A stretch of DNA of 64,000 nt, taken from contig NZ_RSEL01000028.1 of NCBI RefSeq assembly GCF_003958625.1, positions 313,669 to 377,668 of the forward strand, given 5' to 3'. The stretch is from Tsuneonella rigui. Its GTDB lineage: Bacteria; Pseudomonadota; Alphaproteobacteria; Sphingomonadales; Sphingomonadaceae. The notes beneath the pieces were generated by a model that saw only the letters and a list, made by a program, of their open reading frames with translations, searched no databases and was not told where the DNA came from. Each line of letters opens with the position of its first letter. The first letter of the stretch is position 1. Shown here piece by piece: positions 36,587 through 45,071 of the stretch. Made by a program: the position numbers and the translations under genes.

Positions 36587-36620
36587 AGAGCGGCCATTCT
36601 GCTCAAGGAATGGCCGCTCT
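36587..36620 (+). terminator. strong hairpin after the integrase gene
   Basis: AGAGCGGCCATTC (36587-36599) pairs perfectly with GAATGGCCGCTCT (36608-36620) across an 8-nt loop, 5 bp after the integrase stop. No T-run follows. It could terminate transcription, or be a recombination-site inverted repeat, given the gene it follows. Confidence 0.6.
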
Positions 36621-36658
36621 ATGATCTGCTAGAGCACGGCTCGGATGACCGACCTTGG

Positions 36659-37156
36659 GTGGAACTCGGACATTGCCCATCTCCGCGCCCTGCGCCACAA
36701 AGCAGCGTGCATCCGGATGATCAGTTTACTCCCGGACGAGCGATCTTCGTTGGAGGAAGTTCCGGTGTCGCTCTCGCGACCACCGGCGTACTGTTTTTTC
36801 TGGTTCCAGCTTTTCAAAGTATGCCCTTCTTGAGCACACCATTTGAGGTTGTTCTGCTGTCGCTGGGAGCGCTCCCGGGTGTTGTGTTGGCGGGCTCTGT
36901 CTTTGCATTCCCGACTGCGGCGCTTTTGGTTGCGACGATGACATGGCTGGCCAGGCGCTGGCGACCGATGGATAACTTCGTGAGCTGGGTGATCGCGGGC
37001 GTTTTCGCATCATCGCCTGTCGCCTGGCTTTTTCACCAGATCGACTCAAGCTCGTTCGGAGTGTGGCTTGCTGTTTCGATACTCGTGATTGGTGCCGTTA
37101 GTGCTCTTGCGGCATGGTGGGCGCGCCGATCGCCGTTGGCAAACCCATATCGCTAA
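36659..37156 (+). CDS. hypothetical membrane protein (165 aa)
   Basis: Four hydrophobic segments are visible (about residues 27-52, 60-97, 104-123 and 129-150) with short basic loops. No family is recognised. The start is uncertain: GTG at 36659 gives 165 aa, and another GTG at 36707 would still keep all membrane segments. Confidence 0.55.
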   Translation: MELGHCPSPRPAPQSSVHPDDQFTPGRAIFVGGSSGVALATTGVLFFLVPAFQSMPFLSTPFEVVLLSLGALPGVVLAGSVFAFPTAALLVATMTWLARRWRPMDNFVSWVIAGVFASSPVAWLFHQIDSSSFGVWLAVSILVIGAVSALAAWWARRSPLANPYR

Positions 37157-37239
37157 GATGGCGCTCGCGACTATTGGATGGATTTTGGCGGGAATATTTT
37201 GCGGGGCGCTGCCGAAGGCGACCATAGCCAGTTGCTATG

Positions 37240-37680
37240 TCAGAACCAGTCAACCCTTAGGGACGTAGGTCCGCCTAAAGCCGCGTGGCCCCGATACTCG
37301 ACCAACCCAGGGTATTCGCCGCCATCCGAGTAGATCGCCAGTATCGCAGCCGCCACGATTTGGGCGATGTCATCTGGCGCTTCTCCTCGTTCTACCTGGA
37401 ACGACCGGGGGCAGGAGCGAAGGGTAATTCGCGGCTGAGGGCCAAACACCTTACGAGGATTAGTTCGCGACCCAGGCGGATCAGAAACCCATTTCGTATC
37501 GTGTTCCGTGCCCTCTACGCACGCCACCACACACCACGTTGGGTGTTCAATTCGCCAGAAACCGCCCATTTCACCGTCGTCGCGCCAGGGGTGCGCGCCT
37601 TGCCAACGCACAGTGATATTCTGCTCGCGCGCGATCGCCGAGAAGTCGGCGGGCGGGGCTCGGAGAAATTCGAATTGCAT
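37240..37680 (-). CDS. hypothetical protein (146 aa)
   Basis: From ATG at 37680 the frame begins MQFEFLRAPPADFSAIAREQNITVRWQG and contains a globular, Trp-rich middle (GGFWRIEHPTWCVVACVEG). No domain is recognised. The open frame extends 22 codons further upstream, but that part looks unlike the rest. It is convergent with the membrane protein gene and divergent from the SRAP gene. Confidence 0.5.
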   Translation of the reverse strand: MQFEFLRAPPADFSAIAREQNITVRWQGAHPWRDDGEMGGFWRIEHPTWCVVACVEGTEHDTKWVSDPPGSRTNPRKVFGPQPRITLRSCPRSFQVERGEAPDDIAQIVAAAILAIYSDGGEYPGLVEYRGHAALGGPTSLRVDWF

Positions 37681-37882
37681 TTGCAAGAACGAAATACGGA
37701 CGGCCGTGAACGTCCGCAATGGGTCGCTTGCGGAATGGCAGCTCACGACGCTGCGGCCACAAATAGCGGCCAGTCCGCTACCGGCCCATCAGCTGACATC
37801 CATAGAGCTCCTAGGTCACCCCGCCGGAGATTTGACGACCGCCCGCGAGAACCCGACCAACAGTCAGGGCGTTCAGTGTGCC

Positions 37883-38503
37883 ATGTGCAATGACTACGAA
37901 CGCCACATAGAGTGGGCCGCGTTTGAAGCTGCGCTTGCCGAAGCGCGACTGGGCCCAATCTCGACCGCGACCCCGGAACAGCTTCTTCCCGCCTACGATG
38001 TCCGCGTCAACGACACCTCGCCCGTCCTCATCGCTGCAGGAAACGCCACGGATCTCGTGCCGATGCGCTGGGGCTTCAGTCCTCAGCGTTCCGGCGGCCC
38101 GCCGGTATTCAACTTCCGATCGGAGGGGCGCGATTTCACGAAGAGCAAACGATGCGTTATCCCGGCGTCCGCTTTCTTCGAATTCACCGGCAAAACATCG
38201 CCCAAGAGCAAATGGCGCTTCGAGCTCAAGGGTTCGCCAATTCTCGGCGTCGCCGGCCTGTGGCGAGAGGACGACGCAGGCATGGCCTTCACCATGCTTA
38301 CCACATCGCCGGGCAAGGATGTCGCGCCCTATCACGATCGGCAGGTTGCGGTGCTGCCGGCACGCAACTGGGGCGACTGGCTCTATCTCGATCGGCCGGA
38401 CGATACGCTGCTTCAACCCCTGAGAGCTGGCACCCTGAGCATCACCCTGGCGCGCCAAGGCAAGGACCCTATAGCGCCGGCGTTACTCCAGGCCGCGAAT
38501 TAG
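37883..38503 (+). CDS. SOS-response-associated peptidase (SRAP/YedK family, 206 aa)
   Basis: SRAP proteins crosslink to abasic sites in single-stranded DNA through Cys2. Here the chain starts MCNDYERH, so C2 is available after Met removal. Other active-site residues match: N77 (VFNFRSEG), E100 (CVIPASAFFEF) and H151 (YHDRQVAVLP). The larger frame from 37508 is spurious, because the family needs Cys at position 2. Confidence 0.9.
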   Translation: MCNDYERHIEWAAFEAALAEARLGPISTATPEQLLPAYDVRVNDTSPVLIAAGNATDLVPMRWGFSPQRSGGPPVFNFRSEGRDFTKSKRCVIPASAFFEFTGKTSPKSKWRFELKGSPILGVAGLWREDDAGMAFTMLTTSPGKDVAPYHDRQVAVLPARNWGDWLYLDRPDDTLLQPLRAGTLSITLARQGKDPIAPALLQAAN

Positions 38504-38557
38504 CCTGCGATCGCAAGCAGCTTCTCGTCGGGCTCGCGGACAACTAAGGGCAACGCG

Positions 38558-38821
38558 ATGCAGCTTGACGATCTCCTCGTGCGCTATTTTGGGGTCACGG
38601 ATCTAGCCCGTTCCACGCCGGCTGGCGTCGAGGCTGGCGTTGAGAAGGCTCTGGTCGACTTCGGGCTCGAGCAGGACGGCGGGAAGCGCTTTGCCTTGTG
38701 GGCGATGCTTCACCTGCTCGGCCGGGCACCTGATCTCGATGTCGCCTTCAAGGACGAATCCGATCGGGAGGCGGCACGCAATTTCATGGATCTGCTCCCG
38801 GCTAGCGACCGCGCGCCCTGA
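38558..38821 (+). CDS. small conserved hypothetical protein (87 aa)
   Basis: Reads MQLDDLLVRYFGVTDLARSTPAG, then an amphipathic helix rich in Leu and Asp, ending FMDLLPASDRAP. I recall no named domain, but codon use and lack of alternative frames support coding. It starts 54 bp after the SRAP gene and may share its transcript. Confidence 0.65.
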   Translation: MQLDDLLVRYFGVTDLARSTPAGVEAGVEKALVDFGLEQDGGKRFALWAMLHLLGRAPDLDVAFKDESDREAARNFMDLLPASDRAP

Positions 38822-38836
38822 CGGTCTTCCATGCAG

Positions 38837-38929
38837 CTAGCGCCGCCGGCGGATCGCCCACACAAGGGTCGAGAGCGCGGTGCACAGCGTTGCGAATGCA
38901 AAAACGAGCTGGGGATCAATGAGCAGCAT
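38837..38929 (-). CDS. 30-residue single-pass membrane peptide
   Basis: A short frame: MLLIDPQLVFAFATLCTALS, then TLVWAI and four Arg before TAG. It has one hydrophobic helix of about 20 residues and a strongly positive cytoplasmic tail, as in known small bacterial membrane proteins. GGAAGG lies 6-7 bases before the ATG. Function unknown. Confidence 0.5.
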   Translation of the reverse strand: MLLIDPQLVFAFATLCTALSTLVWAIRRRR

Positions 38930-38993
38930 GGTTGGCCTTCCGAATCGTTGAAGGCGGCTATATGTTCACATAATGTTCCGTGTAGGAAAGCGA

Positions 38994-39182
38994 TTAGTTG
39001 ATCGCGCCCTTCGCCATCAGCTGATCGTATCGGTTCGCAACTGCCCGCCACATAGCGATGCCCTGCTCATCGCCCTCCATCGCCAGCCGCGTGATCTGCT
39101 CGGCGATATGGTGCGAGCCTGCGGCGCCGTGCGTCTTCTCGACCCACAGGGCCACACCCCACAGTTCCTGATCACGGGTCAT
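38994..39182 (-). CDS. DUF6961-like small protein (62 aa)
   Basis: MTRDQELWGVALWVEKTHGA, then HIAEQITRLAMEGDEQGIAMWRAVANRYDQL, is the pattern of a small protein family common in sphingomonads. The ATG overlaps the stop of the 33-residue gene upstream as ATGA, so translation is coupled. The longer frame to 39599 is a shadow of the nuclease gene. Confidence 0.75.
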   Translation of the reverse strand: MTRDQELWGVALWVEKTHGAAGSHHIAEQITRLAMEGDEQGIAMWRAVANRYDQLMAKGAIN

Positions 39183-39280
39183 CCGACGAAACTCGCGGCG
39201 AGCGAGATCAGGCTGGTCAGCATGATCACTCCCAGCACCCAGGCTTCGAGGTACAGTCTCAGTTTCCTGAGCCGCCTCAT
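39179..39280 (-). CDS. 33-residue membrane peptide, coupled between nuclease and DUF6961
   Basis: Reads MRRLRKLRLYLEAWVLGVIM, then LTSLISLAASFVG. A basic N-terminus precedes one hydrophobic helix. Its ATG overlaps the nuclease stop by one base (TAATG) and its stop overlaps the DUF6961 start (ATGA), strong positional evidence for a real gene. Function unknown. Confidence 0.6.
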   Translation of the reverse strand: MRRLRKLRLYLEAWVLGVIMLTSLISLAASFVG

Positions 39281-40020
39281 TACTTGACGATCGCGCGCCG
39301 GTAGCCCGCAGCTTGCGCCTCGGCTTCAGTGCAGAAGATCTCCTCCGCGCGCGTCGCCTCATAGTACGGCATGCCGGGCAGGTGGTAGATCCACTGCCCG
39401 CGGCGGTTGCGGTTTCCCTTGATGGCGCAGCGCCCCATCGGCCCGGGTACGGAGGCGCGCGGCGATACGATACGCTGAGGCGCCGGCCTTGCTGCTGCTT
39501 CGGCTCGCGCTTCGCTTGCGTGGCGATAGTCCTGCGGAAGCTGGAAGGATGATGACCAGATGCCCAGGCGCGCAGTCTTCGCGCGAACCTCATCAGCAAC
39601 GTAGTCCTGACTGTACTCCCGCAAGGCTATCGCCCACCCATTCGCTACCATCGCGCGGTTGAGCTCGATGCCGTTAGCCTCGCACACGCCTAGCATACGG
39701 CCGTAGTTGTCGCTTCCCCGGGTGCGGCAGCGAACCGACCCGCCTTCGACAAGTGCGCGCAACTGGCGCGCAGACTCTTCGCCGCAGGCCCAGCTGGCAC
39801 CATCGCGCTCACAGGTCTGCCTGTACTCGGGCGCATCAATGCCGTGCAGGCGCACCCTCAGCCCGGCGACCGACAGCGTATCGCCGTCCGCCACCTCGGC
39901 CGGGCCGGCCAGCTGCGCGAAAGCCGGTGCGCCCGGGAGCACTGCCAAGGCCGCTGCCAGAACGAGCCGAACGGTCAGCCCGCCAAGGCGTTTGCGGAAG
40001 CCACCCCTCTCACCTTCCAC
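39280..40020 (-). CDS. secreted staphylococcal-nuclease-like protein (246 aa)
   Basis: An N-terminal hydrophobic segment ending PGAPAFAQ is a signal peptide. The SNase fold follows with VADGDTLSVAGLRVRLHGIDAPE, SDNYGRMLGVCEANGIELNRAMVANGWA and an Arg/Glu active-site set. The C-terminal 45 residues form a Cys-containing tail (CAIKGNRNRRGQWIYHLPG), often found in these proteins. Start is a GTG directly at the MucR stop. It should degrade nucleic acid in the periplasm or outside. Confidence 0.88.
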   Translation of the reverse strand: MEGERGGFRKRLGGLTVRLVLAAALAVLPGAPAFAQLAGPAEVADGDTLSVAGLRVRLHGIDAPEYRQTCERDGASWACGEESARQLRALVEGGSVRCRTRGSDNYGRMLGVCEANGIELNRAMVANGWAIALREYSQDYVADEVRAKTARLGIWSSSFQLPQDYRHASEARAEAAARPAPQRIVSPRASVPGPMGRCAIKGNRNRRGQWIYHLPGMPYYEATRAEEIFCTEAEAQAAGYRRAIVK

Positions 40021-40458
40021 TCACGCTTTCTTGCGGCGGTCGCGCTTCTGACCGGGCTTGCGGCCCAGACCGATCTTCACCGCCAGATCGCGGCGTGTCT
40101 CGGCATAGTCGGCAGCAACCATCGGGTAGTCCCCGGCCAAGCCCCAGCGCTGGCGATACTCGTCGGGCGTCATGCCGTGCTCGGTCATCAGGTGGCGCTT
40201 GAGCATCTTCATCTTCTTGCCGTCTTCGAGGCAGACGAGGTGGTCGCGCTTGACCGATGAGCGCACCGAGACGGCCGGCTCGGGCCTGACTTCCTCAGCC
40301 TGCGATGGAGTACCCAGCTGGGCAAGGGCGCCATAGACGGTGCTGATCAGCGAGGGCACGCTCTCCACTGCCACGTTATTGTTGCTCACATGCGCGGCAA
40401 CGATGTCTGAGGTTAGCGCGAGGAGGTCTTCGGTACTCATGATTTGATTGTCGGCCAT
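40021..40458 (-). CDS. MucR-family transcriptional regulator (145 aa)
   Basis: A Ros/MucR protein with DLLALTSDIVAAHVSNNNVA for oligomerisation and VCLEDGKKMKMLKRHLMTEHGMTPDEYR for DNA binding. The classic zinc finger has a second Cys (CxxC); here the position is Asp (CLED), a known variation. ATG at 40458 fits family length. Its stop abuts the nuclease start, so the two are co-transcribed. Confidence 0.88.
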   Translation of the reverse strand: MADNQIMSTEDLLALTSDIVAAHVSNNNVAVESVPSLISTVYGALAQLGTPSQAEEVRPEPAVSVRSSVKRDHLVCLEDGKKMKMLKRHLMTEHGMTPDEYRQRWGLAGDYPMVAADYAETRRDLAVKIGLGRKPGQKRDRRKKA

Positions 40459-40540
40459 GGGTCTCTCTTGCGATCGAGTGGAGAGTGTCTTTGACAACAG
40501 CAGGTTGAACTTGTCATCAAACTTCGCTGGCCCGCCAAGC

Positions 40541-41080
40541 CTACTTTGCTGGCCTAGGCGGGATCTTGATCCCAGCAAGTTTCCATCCAAGGCCATCTCG
40601 CTCGAATTGAAGTGAAGGTGCGGCTTGTCCCGCGGCGACAACCGGCTTCGCTGTGAAGCGGTCCCACCCTTTGCGCTCAACAGTCCATTCAACCGGCTTC
40701 TTGTCAGCAGAGCCACTGCTCGCGGAGGTCGTTCTGGGCTTCTGCATTTTCCCCTCCGCAATCATCGCGGCCATTCCTTCAGGAGTAACCAGGCCATCTA
40801 CAATTCCGTCGATCATACCCATGGCCATCATAGCTCCGAGCTTGCCGAACGGGTTGTCGTCATCTTTGACCAACTCAGCGGCCATGGCCGCTCGCATCTG
40901 TGATTTTACGGAGCCGCGCACCTTGGGGAAATCGATGTTGTCTTCCAGCGCCTCGGCATCTCCCTCCATCGCCGCGGACTTCAGCTGGCTCATCGCATAG
41001 AGTGGTGATCCCCAGTACCAGCCGCCAACTGCGAGAAGAGCGACGACAGCCACCGCAACGAGCGCAAATTTCCTCCGCAT
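40541..41080 (-). CDS. DUF2939-family membrane-anchored protein (179 aa)
   Basis: MRRKFALVAVAVVALLAVGGWYW anchors the protein. SPLYAMSQLKSAAMEGDAEALEDNIDFPKVRGSVKSQM is the DUF2939 pattern. The remainder ends in a two-strand region LQFERDGLGWKLAGIKIP. ATG at 41080 has GGGGATTGGC upstream; the open frame to 41236 is not family-like. Function unknown. Confidence 0.75.
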   Translation of the reverse strand: MRRKFALVAVAVVALLAVGGWYWGSPLYAMSQLKSAAMEGDAEALEDNIDFPKVRGSVKSQMRAAMAAELVKDDDNPFGKLGAMMAMGMIDGIVDGLVTPEGMAAMIAEGKMQKPRTTSASSGSADKKPVEWTVERKGWDRFTAKPVVAAGQAAPSLQFERDGLGWKLAGIKIPPRPAK

Positions 41081-41248
41081 GCCAATCCCCCTGAAATAGA
41101 ACCCGGTCGAAGAGAGCACATAAAGCGCCACGGTCAAATACTTTGAGCCGGTAATCCAGCAATCACTATCGTGAGTGGTCTGGAAAATTCCCGAATAATT
41201 TGCCATGCTTGGGGCGGATATATGCCAGTGGGGCATTTCAGGGGGCTT

Positions 41249-42046
41249 ATGAAGAAGTTGATCAGCATCGCAGCGCTTGCGCTGATGACCACGCCGGCGT
41301 CTGCCGAAGATTTCAACAATCTCGCGGTCATGAATCTCGCCAGGACGGGTTTGGGTGACGATGTCATCCTAGCGAAGATCGCGAGCCTTCCCTGTTCCTA
41401 TGATGTGTCGACTGATCAGCTGATCGCGCTGAAGTCAGCAGGGGTCTCGAACGCAGTCATCGCTGCAATGGTCGATCGCTGCGTCGGCTCGGCCGCCGCC
41501 CAGGGCGCTGTGAGCAATGAGTCCAATCCCTTGGCGATGCGTCAGGCTGGCCTCTACATCGACATGGGTCAGGCCGGGGCGCACAGCCTCAAGCGGATCA
41601 GACCCACCACCGCTAGCGGTGGACGCCTTACCGGAAACGGCAGTCTCCTTTTCCCTTATAAGCTGCAGATGGGCATACCGCGTGACACCGCGCAGACGCA
41701 CGCGGCCGGCAAAACTCCGACCTTCTACTTCTACTTTGAAACCGACGACCGGAACGTAGGCGATTTCGGGACCTCGGCGACGGCCGCTGCCCAGTCTCCG
41801 ACCGAGTTCAGTCTCGTCCGCTTCAAGAACAAGGACGGCCAGCGCGAGCTGACAGTCGGAAAGGCCAGCGCATTCGGAGCCAAGGTCGGGATTGATCCCA
41901 AGTTGGCGATCCAGTTCTCTGTCGAGGAATTGCAGGATGGCATATTCGCGGTACGCCCACTGACTGCACTGCAACCCGGCGAGTATGGCTTTGTTCTCAG
42001 TGCAGGAAGCGACGCATATCGCATCTATGATTTCTCGGTGAGTTAA
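41249..42046 (+). CDS. exported hypothetical protein with N-terminal helical repeat (265 aa)
   Basis: MKKLISIAALALMTTPASAE is a signal peptide. The next 60 residues (NLARTGLGDDVILAKIASLPCSYDVSTDQLIALKSAGVSNAVIAAM) match a common extracytoplasmic module seen in diverse exported proteins. The C-terminal part is beta-rich with no known domain. AGGGGG lies before the ATG at 41249. It heads three closely spaced exported genes to 43883. Confidence 0.7.
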   Translation: MKKLISIAALALMTTPASAEDFNNLAVMNLARTGLGDDVILAKIASLPCSYDVSTDQLIALKSAGVSNAVIAAMVDRCVGSAAAQGAVSNESNPLAMRQAGLYIDMGQAGAHSLKRIRPTTASGGRLTGNGSLLFPYKLQMGIPRDTAQTHAAGKTPTFYFYFETDDRNVGDFGTSATAAAQSPTEFSLVRFKNKDGQRELTVGKASAFGAKVGIDPKLAIQFSVEELQDGIFAVRPLTALQPGEYGFVLSAGSDAYRIYDFSVS

Positions 42047-42050
42047 GAAC

Positions 42051-43178
42051 ATGGGAGCACGAGCCTGGATGCGATCCGTCGAACCCATTCGTTCTTGTCC
42101 GGCTCGAACGAGAAAGCGCCACAAGCAAAGCGCTACACTGCCAAATGCCCTGAAGGCGGCCGCAACCGTCGGTGCTGCGCTTTGGTCCAGTCATGCGTCC
42201 GCGGCTCTTGACTGGTGTCATCTCACAACCCTTTTCCCGTCAGAGACGATGCGCTTTGATGACACCGCACGTGCAATCGACCAGCTGGGTTGTCGGAGCC
42301 TTCCTTCCCAGAGCGCACACTTCCGAGCGTGGGCATGCAGCGACATCAAGGAAGATGACACGGTCGTCTACCTGGAGCGCCAGCAAAGCGGATACCAGCC
42401 GGGCACGATTCTGACGTTTGAAACCGACCACAAGGATCTTGAGGCGATTCATGGTTGTCCGGGCATCGAACCCTCGCCCCTGACGTTCGATCGCGAAAGC
42501 ATCGGATGGACTGAGGAAGTCCTTCGCAAGTCAGATAAGTACGGCCTGTACAAGAACAGTATCGCTCTTTTTGCGCTTGCAGGCGCCAGTTATATCGCAG
42601 GTGGCACGCCGGACCGGAAGGGTGTGGCAGCCTACGTCGAGAGTAACTTCTTCGGCTATCGGCGCCCGACGATTGCCTCGACTTCGGTTGAGCTCGGTGG
42701 AAAGAATCTATTCGATACGCCCCTTCAGGGGGTTGTCGATGCTCTGGCAAGCAGGGGTGCGCAGATGCGCTCAGACGAAAGCCAGAGCGACATTTTCCGG
42801 ACCGCCAAGATGTCCGCCCCTCTTGGTCTGGATGGCGTCAGCGAGATCTCTATCCAAGGGATCAGGGGGCATGTCTGGAAGGTCATATACACAATCCCCT
42901 CGCAGACATCTTACGAAGCGCTCATTTCGGCGCTCGACAGCAAGTATGGCGCGTCCGAGCGTGAGGAATCCACAAACAAGGGATGCTCCTACCGAGAGTG
43001 GGAAACCGACTCCTACGACGCCGTCGAGATCGTCGGCGAATACTGCCCCGGTGGATCGCATGTCTGGTTCACGAACATCGTCGCGGACGGCCAATTAAAG
43101 GCCTATCGCGAATATCTCGATGAGATGTCGAAGCGGAGCGATGAAAAGAAGCCCGTCATCGACCGGGATAACATCTGA
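42051..43178 (+). CDS. exported hypothetical protein (375 aa)
   Basis: An N-terminal hydrophobic segment ending SSHASAALDWC is a likely signal peptide after a long basic lead; the true start may be later than 42051. Several Cys residues (WC, GCRS, AWACS, HGCPG, KGCSY, EYCPGG) suggest disulfides in the periplasm. No family recognised. It follows the previous gene by 4 bp, so they are co-transcribed. Confidence 0.6.
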   Translation: MGARAWMRSVEPIRSCPARTRKRHKQSATLPNALKAAATVGAALWSSHASAALDWCHLTTLFPSETMRFDDTARAIDQLGCRSLPSQSAHFRAWACSDIKEDDTVVYLERQQSGYQPGTILTFETDHKDLEAIHGCPGIEPSPLTFDRESIGWTEEVLRKSDKYGLYKNSIALFALAGASYIAGGTPDRKGVAAYVESNFFGYRRPTIASTSVELGGKNLFDTPLQGVVDALASRGAQMRSDESQSDIFRTAKMSAPLGLDGVSEISIQGIRGHVWKVIYTIPSQTSYEALISALDSKYGASEREESTNKGCSYREWETDSYDAVEIVGEYCPGGSHVWFTNIVADGQLKAYREYLDEMSKRSDEKKPVIDRDNI

Positions 43179-43208
43179 ATGTCTGCCCGACGCCCAAGGA
43201 GAAAGTTG

Positions 43209-43883
43209 ATGTCTCCCATTCGTTCGCGCGCGACTGCCTGGACCTCTTTTCTGATAGGTCTGGCACTCATCAGCGCGACCTCTCCGGGATGGACGCAGAC
43301 CGTAGAGTCGAGGGTGCAGACTCTCCCTGCGATCGGCCAGATGTCGACTGCGGCGCCCGGTGAAGAGCTTTACCAGTACTTCCGTTTGTCGACGACGGAG
43401 GGTGCGGTGCTGCAGGCCGACACGAAGGCTGGTGACTGGCTGCTTGAAAGGCCCGTTCCGAAGGGCACTAAACTCATCCCGGTGAGCACCTCCAAAGCTT
43501 TCAAGGCGTGCGGCTACACCGGGGCGTTCGAAGAGACCGGACCCTGTTTCATCGACGACGATGGAGATGGTACCTTCGATCGCCAGGCGAAGGATGCTTT
43601 CACGATACACCGCAAGATCAAGGTGCCAGTGCCTTACACTCGGGAGCCGATCAGCGCAGCAACGTTGGATGATTTCAAGCATGTCATCCTCTTCGCTGGT
43701 GCAACGGGTGACACCCTGCGCTTCTCCTACCGGGAGTTCATCAACGACATGGCGCGCCCCGCCTTCACCGAGGAGCTCACGGTGCCACGTGAGTCATTCC
43801 CGCAGATGATCAAACTTAAAGGCCGGACCTTCGAAATAACGAATCTGACCGGGATGGGCCTGACTTACCGGCTCGTCAGCTAG
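43209..43883 (+). CDS. exported hypothetical protein (224 aa)
   Basis: MSPIRSRATAWTSFLIGLAL, then a cleavage region near SPGWTQ, is a signal peptide. The body is beta-rich with a conserved-looking GDTLRFSYREFIND block. No domain recognised. AGGAG lies seven bases before ATG 43209; the frame from 43179 overlaps the preceding gene's end and is less likely. It is third in the exported-protein run. Confidence 0.65.
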   Translation: MSPIRSRATAWTSFLIGLALISATSPGWTQTVESRVQTLPAIGQMSTAAPGEELYQYFRLSTTEGAVLQADTKAGDWLLERPVPKGTKLIPVSTSKAFKACGYTGAFEETGPCFIDDDGDGTFDRQAKDAFTIHRKIKVPVPYTREPISAATLDDFKHVILFAGATGDTLRFSYREFINDMARPAFTEELTVPRESFPQMIKLKGRTFEITNLTGMGLTYRLVS

Positions 43884-43998
43884 TGAGCGATCCAGATCAG
43901 TCACTACAACTCGGGGGCGATCTCATCCGGCCGGAGCCCCGGTCGGAATGCCTGCGCCCACACTTCGATGTCGCAAGGTTCGTAGTGAAGGAGAGCAA

Positions 43999-45000
43999 AT
44001 GAAGTCCGTTGAACGCAAGGGCGAGATTTCCTCCATCGCTCGTCAATGGCAGAAATCCTTTCGAGAGGGAGCTCTGGTCATTGGAAAGATGGACGGCAAG
44101 GATGTCCTTTGGCACCAGCGCCTGGGCATCTGGGGCTGCTTTGGGAAAACACACGGCAAAGGCGGCAAACAACGCGACTGGAATGCCTTTGGTCAGCGAC
44201 CAAGCGCATTCCGGCAAAACCTAATAGTTGAAATCAATCAGCCTCCCAGCGGCGTCGACACAAATCTACAAGCTGTATTCGCCCATGATCAGCAAGGTCA
44301 GCTGTGGCTGATGCACCAGGGAAGAATGAGTATTCCGAGTGCACGCGTAACCGAAACTGACTTCGCTGACGCAACTGGTATTACTCCAACACGCGTGCAA
44401 TTCGGCAACGGCGAAACCGCGCTTTACCATCCGGTCACTCGGCTCAACGTTGCGCCGGCCGTCATGCAGGAGGGCATTGGCGCGTTCATCGCTCAGTGCG
44501 CCCGCGCGCGCACAGCGAAGGCAGCGGACGGAGTTCTATCGGCAAACCTCAATCAAGCGCAGGATTGGGAACGCGGCTTCAGCCCCGAGAAGACCGGCTC
44601 CTATGAAGTAAAAGCCCGGGAGGCCGTGGTTGCCGAACGACTTCATGCTGAGGTTCACCGCTCCTTGGCAGCAGAGCTAGCAAGGCGAAAAGTCCGTTTT
44701 TCGAACGACCGAGTGGGCCAGTACGGGCCGGACCTCTACACCTACGGCCAAACTGCAAAGGCGTTGTTCGAGATCAAATCCGGGTCAGCTGCAAACGATG
44801 TGTTCGCCGCGGTTGGGCAGCTTCACATTTACGACTGTCTTTTGGGTGGCGGATATCGAAAGATCTTGGTGGTCCCCAGCGGGATCGGGCAAGCTTTTCA
44901 GGGTCCACTAAAGACCTTGGGAATCGACACGATAGAGTTTGTCAGGAAGGGCCGCCGAACCATTTTCGATTTCGCTGAACTCTCCCGCTGTTTGAACTAG
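43999..45000 (+). CDS. hypothetical protein with PD-(D/E)XK nuclease-like C-terminus (333 aa)
   Basis: From ATG 43999, preceded by AAGGAG. The N-terminal 150 residues are not recognised. Residues 200-300 give SYEVKAREAVVAERLH, then QYGPDLYTYGQTAKALFEIKSG with D245, E258 and K260, followed by a helix (FAAVGQLHIYDCLL) and a strand (KILVVP). That is the order of the PD-(D/E)XK core. It is convergent with the SIR2-like gene. The setting suggests nucleic-acid cleavage in defence, but this is inference. Confidence 0.6.
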   Translation: MKSVERKGEISSIARQWQKSFREGALVIGKMDGKDVLWHQRLGIWGCFGKTHGKGGKQRDWNAFGQRPSAFRQNLIVEINQPPSGVDTNLQAVFAHDQQGQLWLMHQGRMSIPSARVTETDFADATGITPTRVQFGNGETALYHPVTRLNVAPAVMQEGIGAFIAQCARARTAKAADGVLSANLNQAQDWERGFSPEKTGSYEVKAREAVVAERLHAEVHRSLAAELARRKVRFSNDRVGQYGPDLYTYGQTAKALFEIKSGSAANDVFAAVGQLHIYDCLLGGGYRKILVVPSGIGQAFQGPLKTLGIDTIEFVRKGRRTIFDFAELSRCLN

Positions 45001-45071
45001 GCGCCAGTCAGTGACGCGAGCTCAGCGCGATTGGATCTTATGTAAAATTCGCCGGCTCATGCGACGTCGCC

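Noticed and set aside
37508..37882. A longer frame fused to the N-terminus of the SRAP protein
   Set aside because: The family needs Cys at residue 2 for its crosslink, which is met only by the MCNDY start at 37883.
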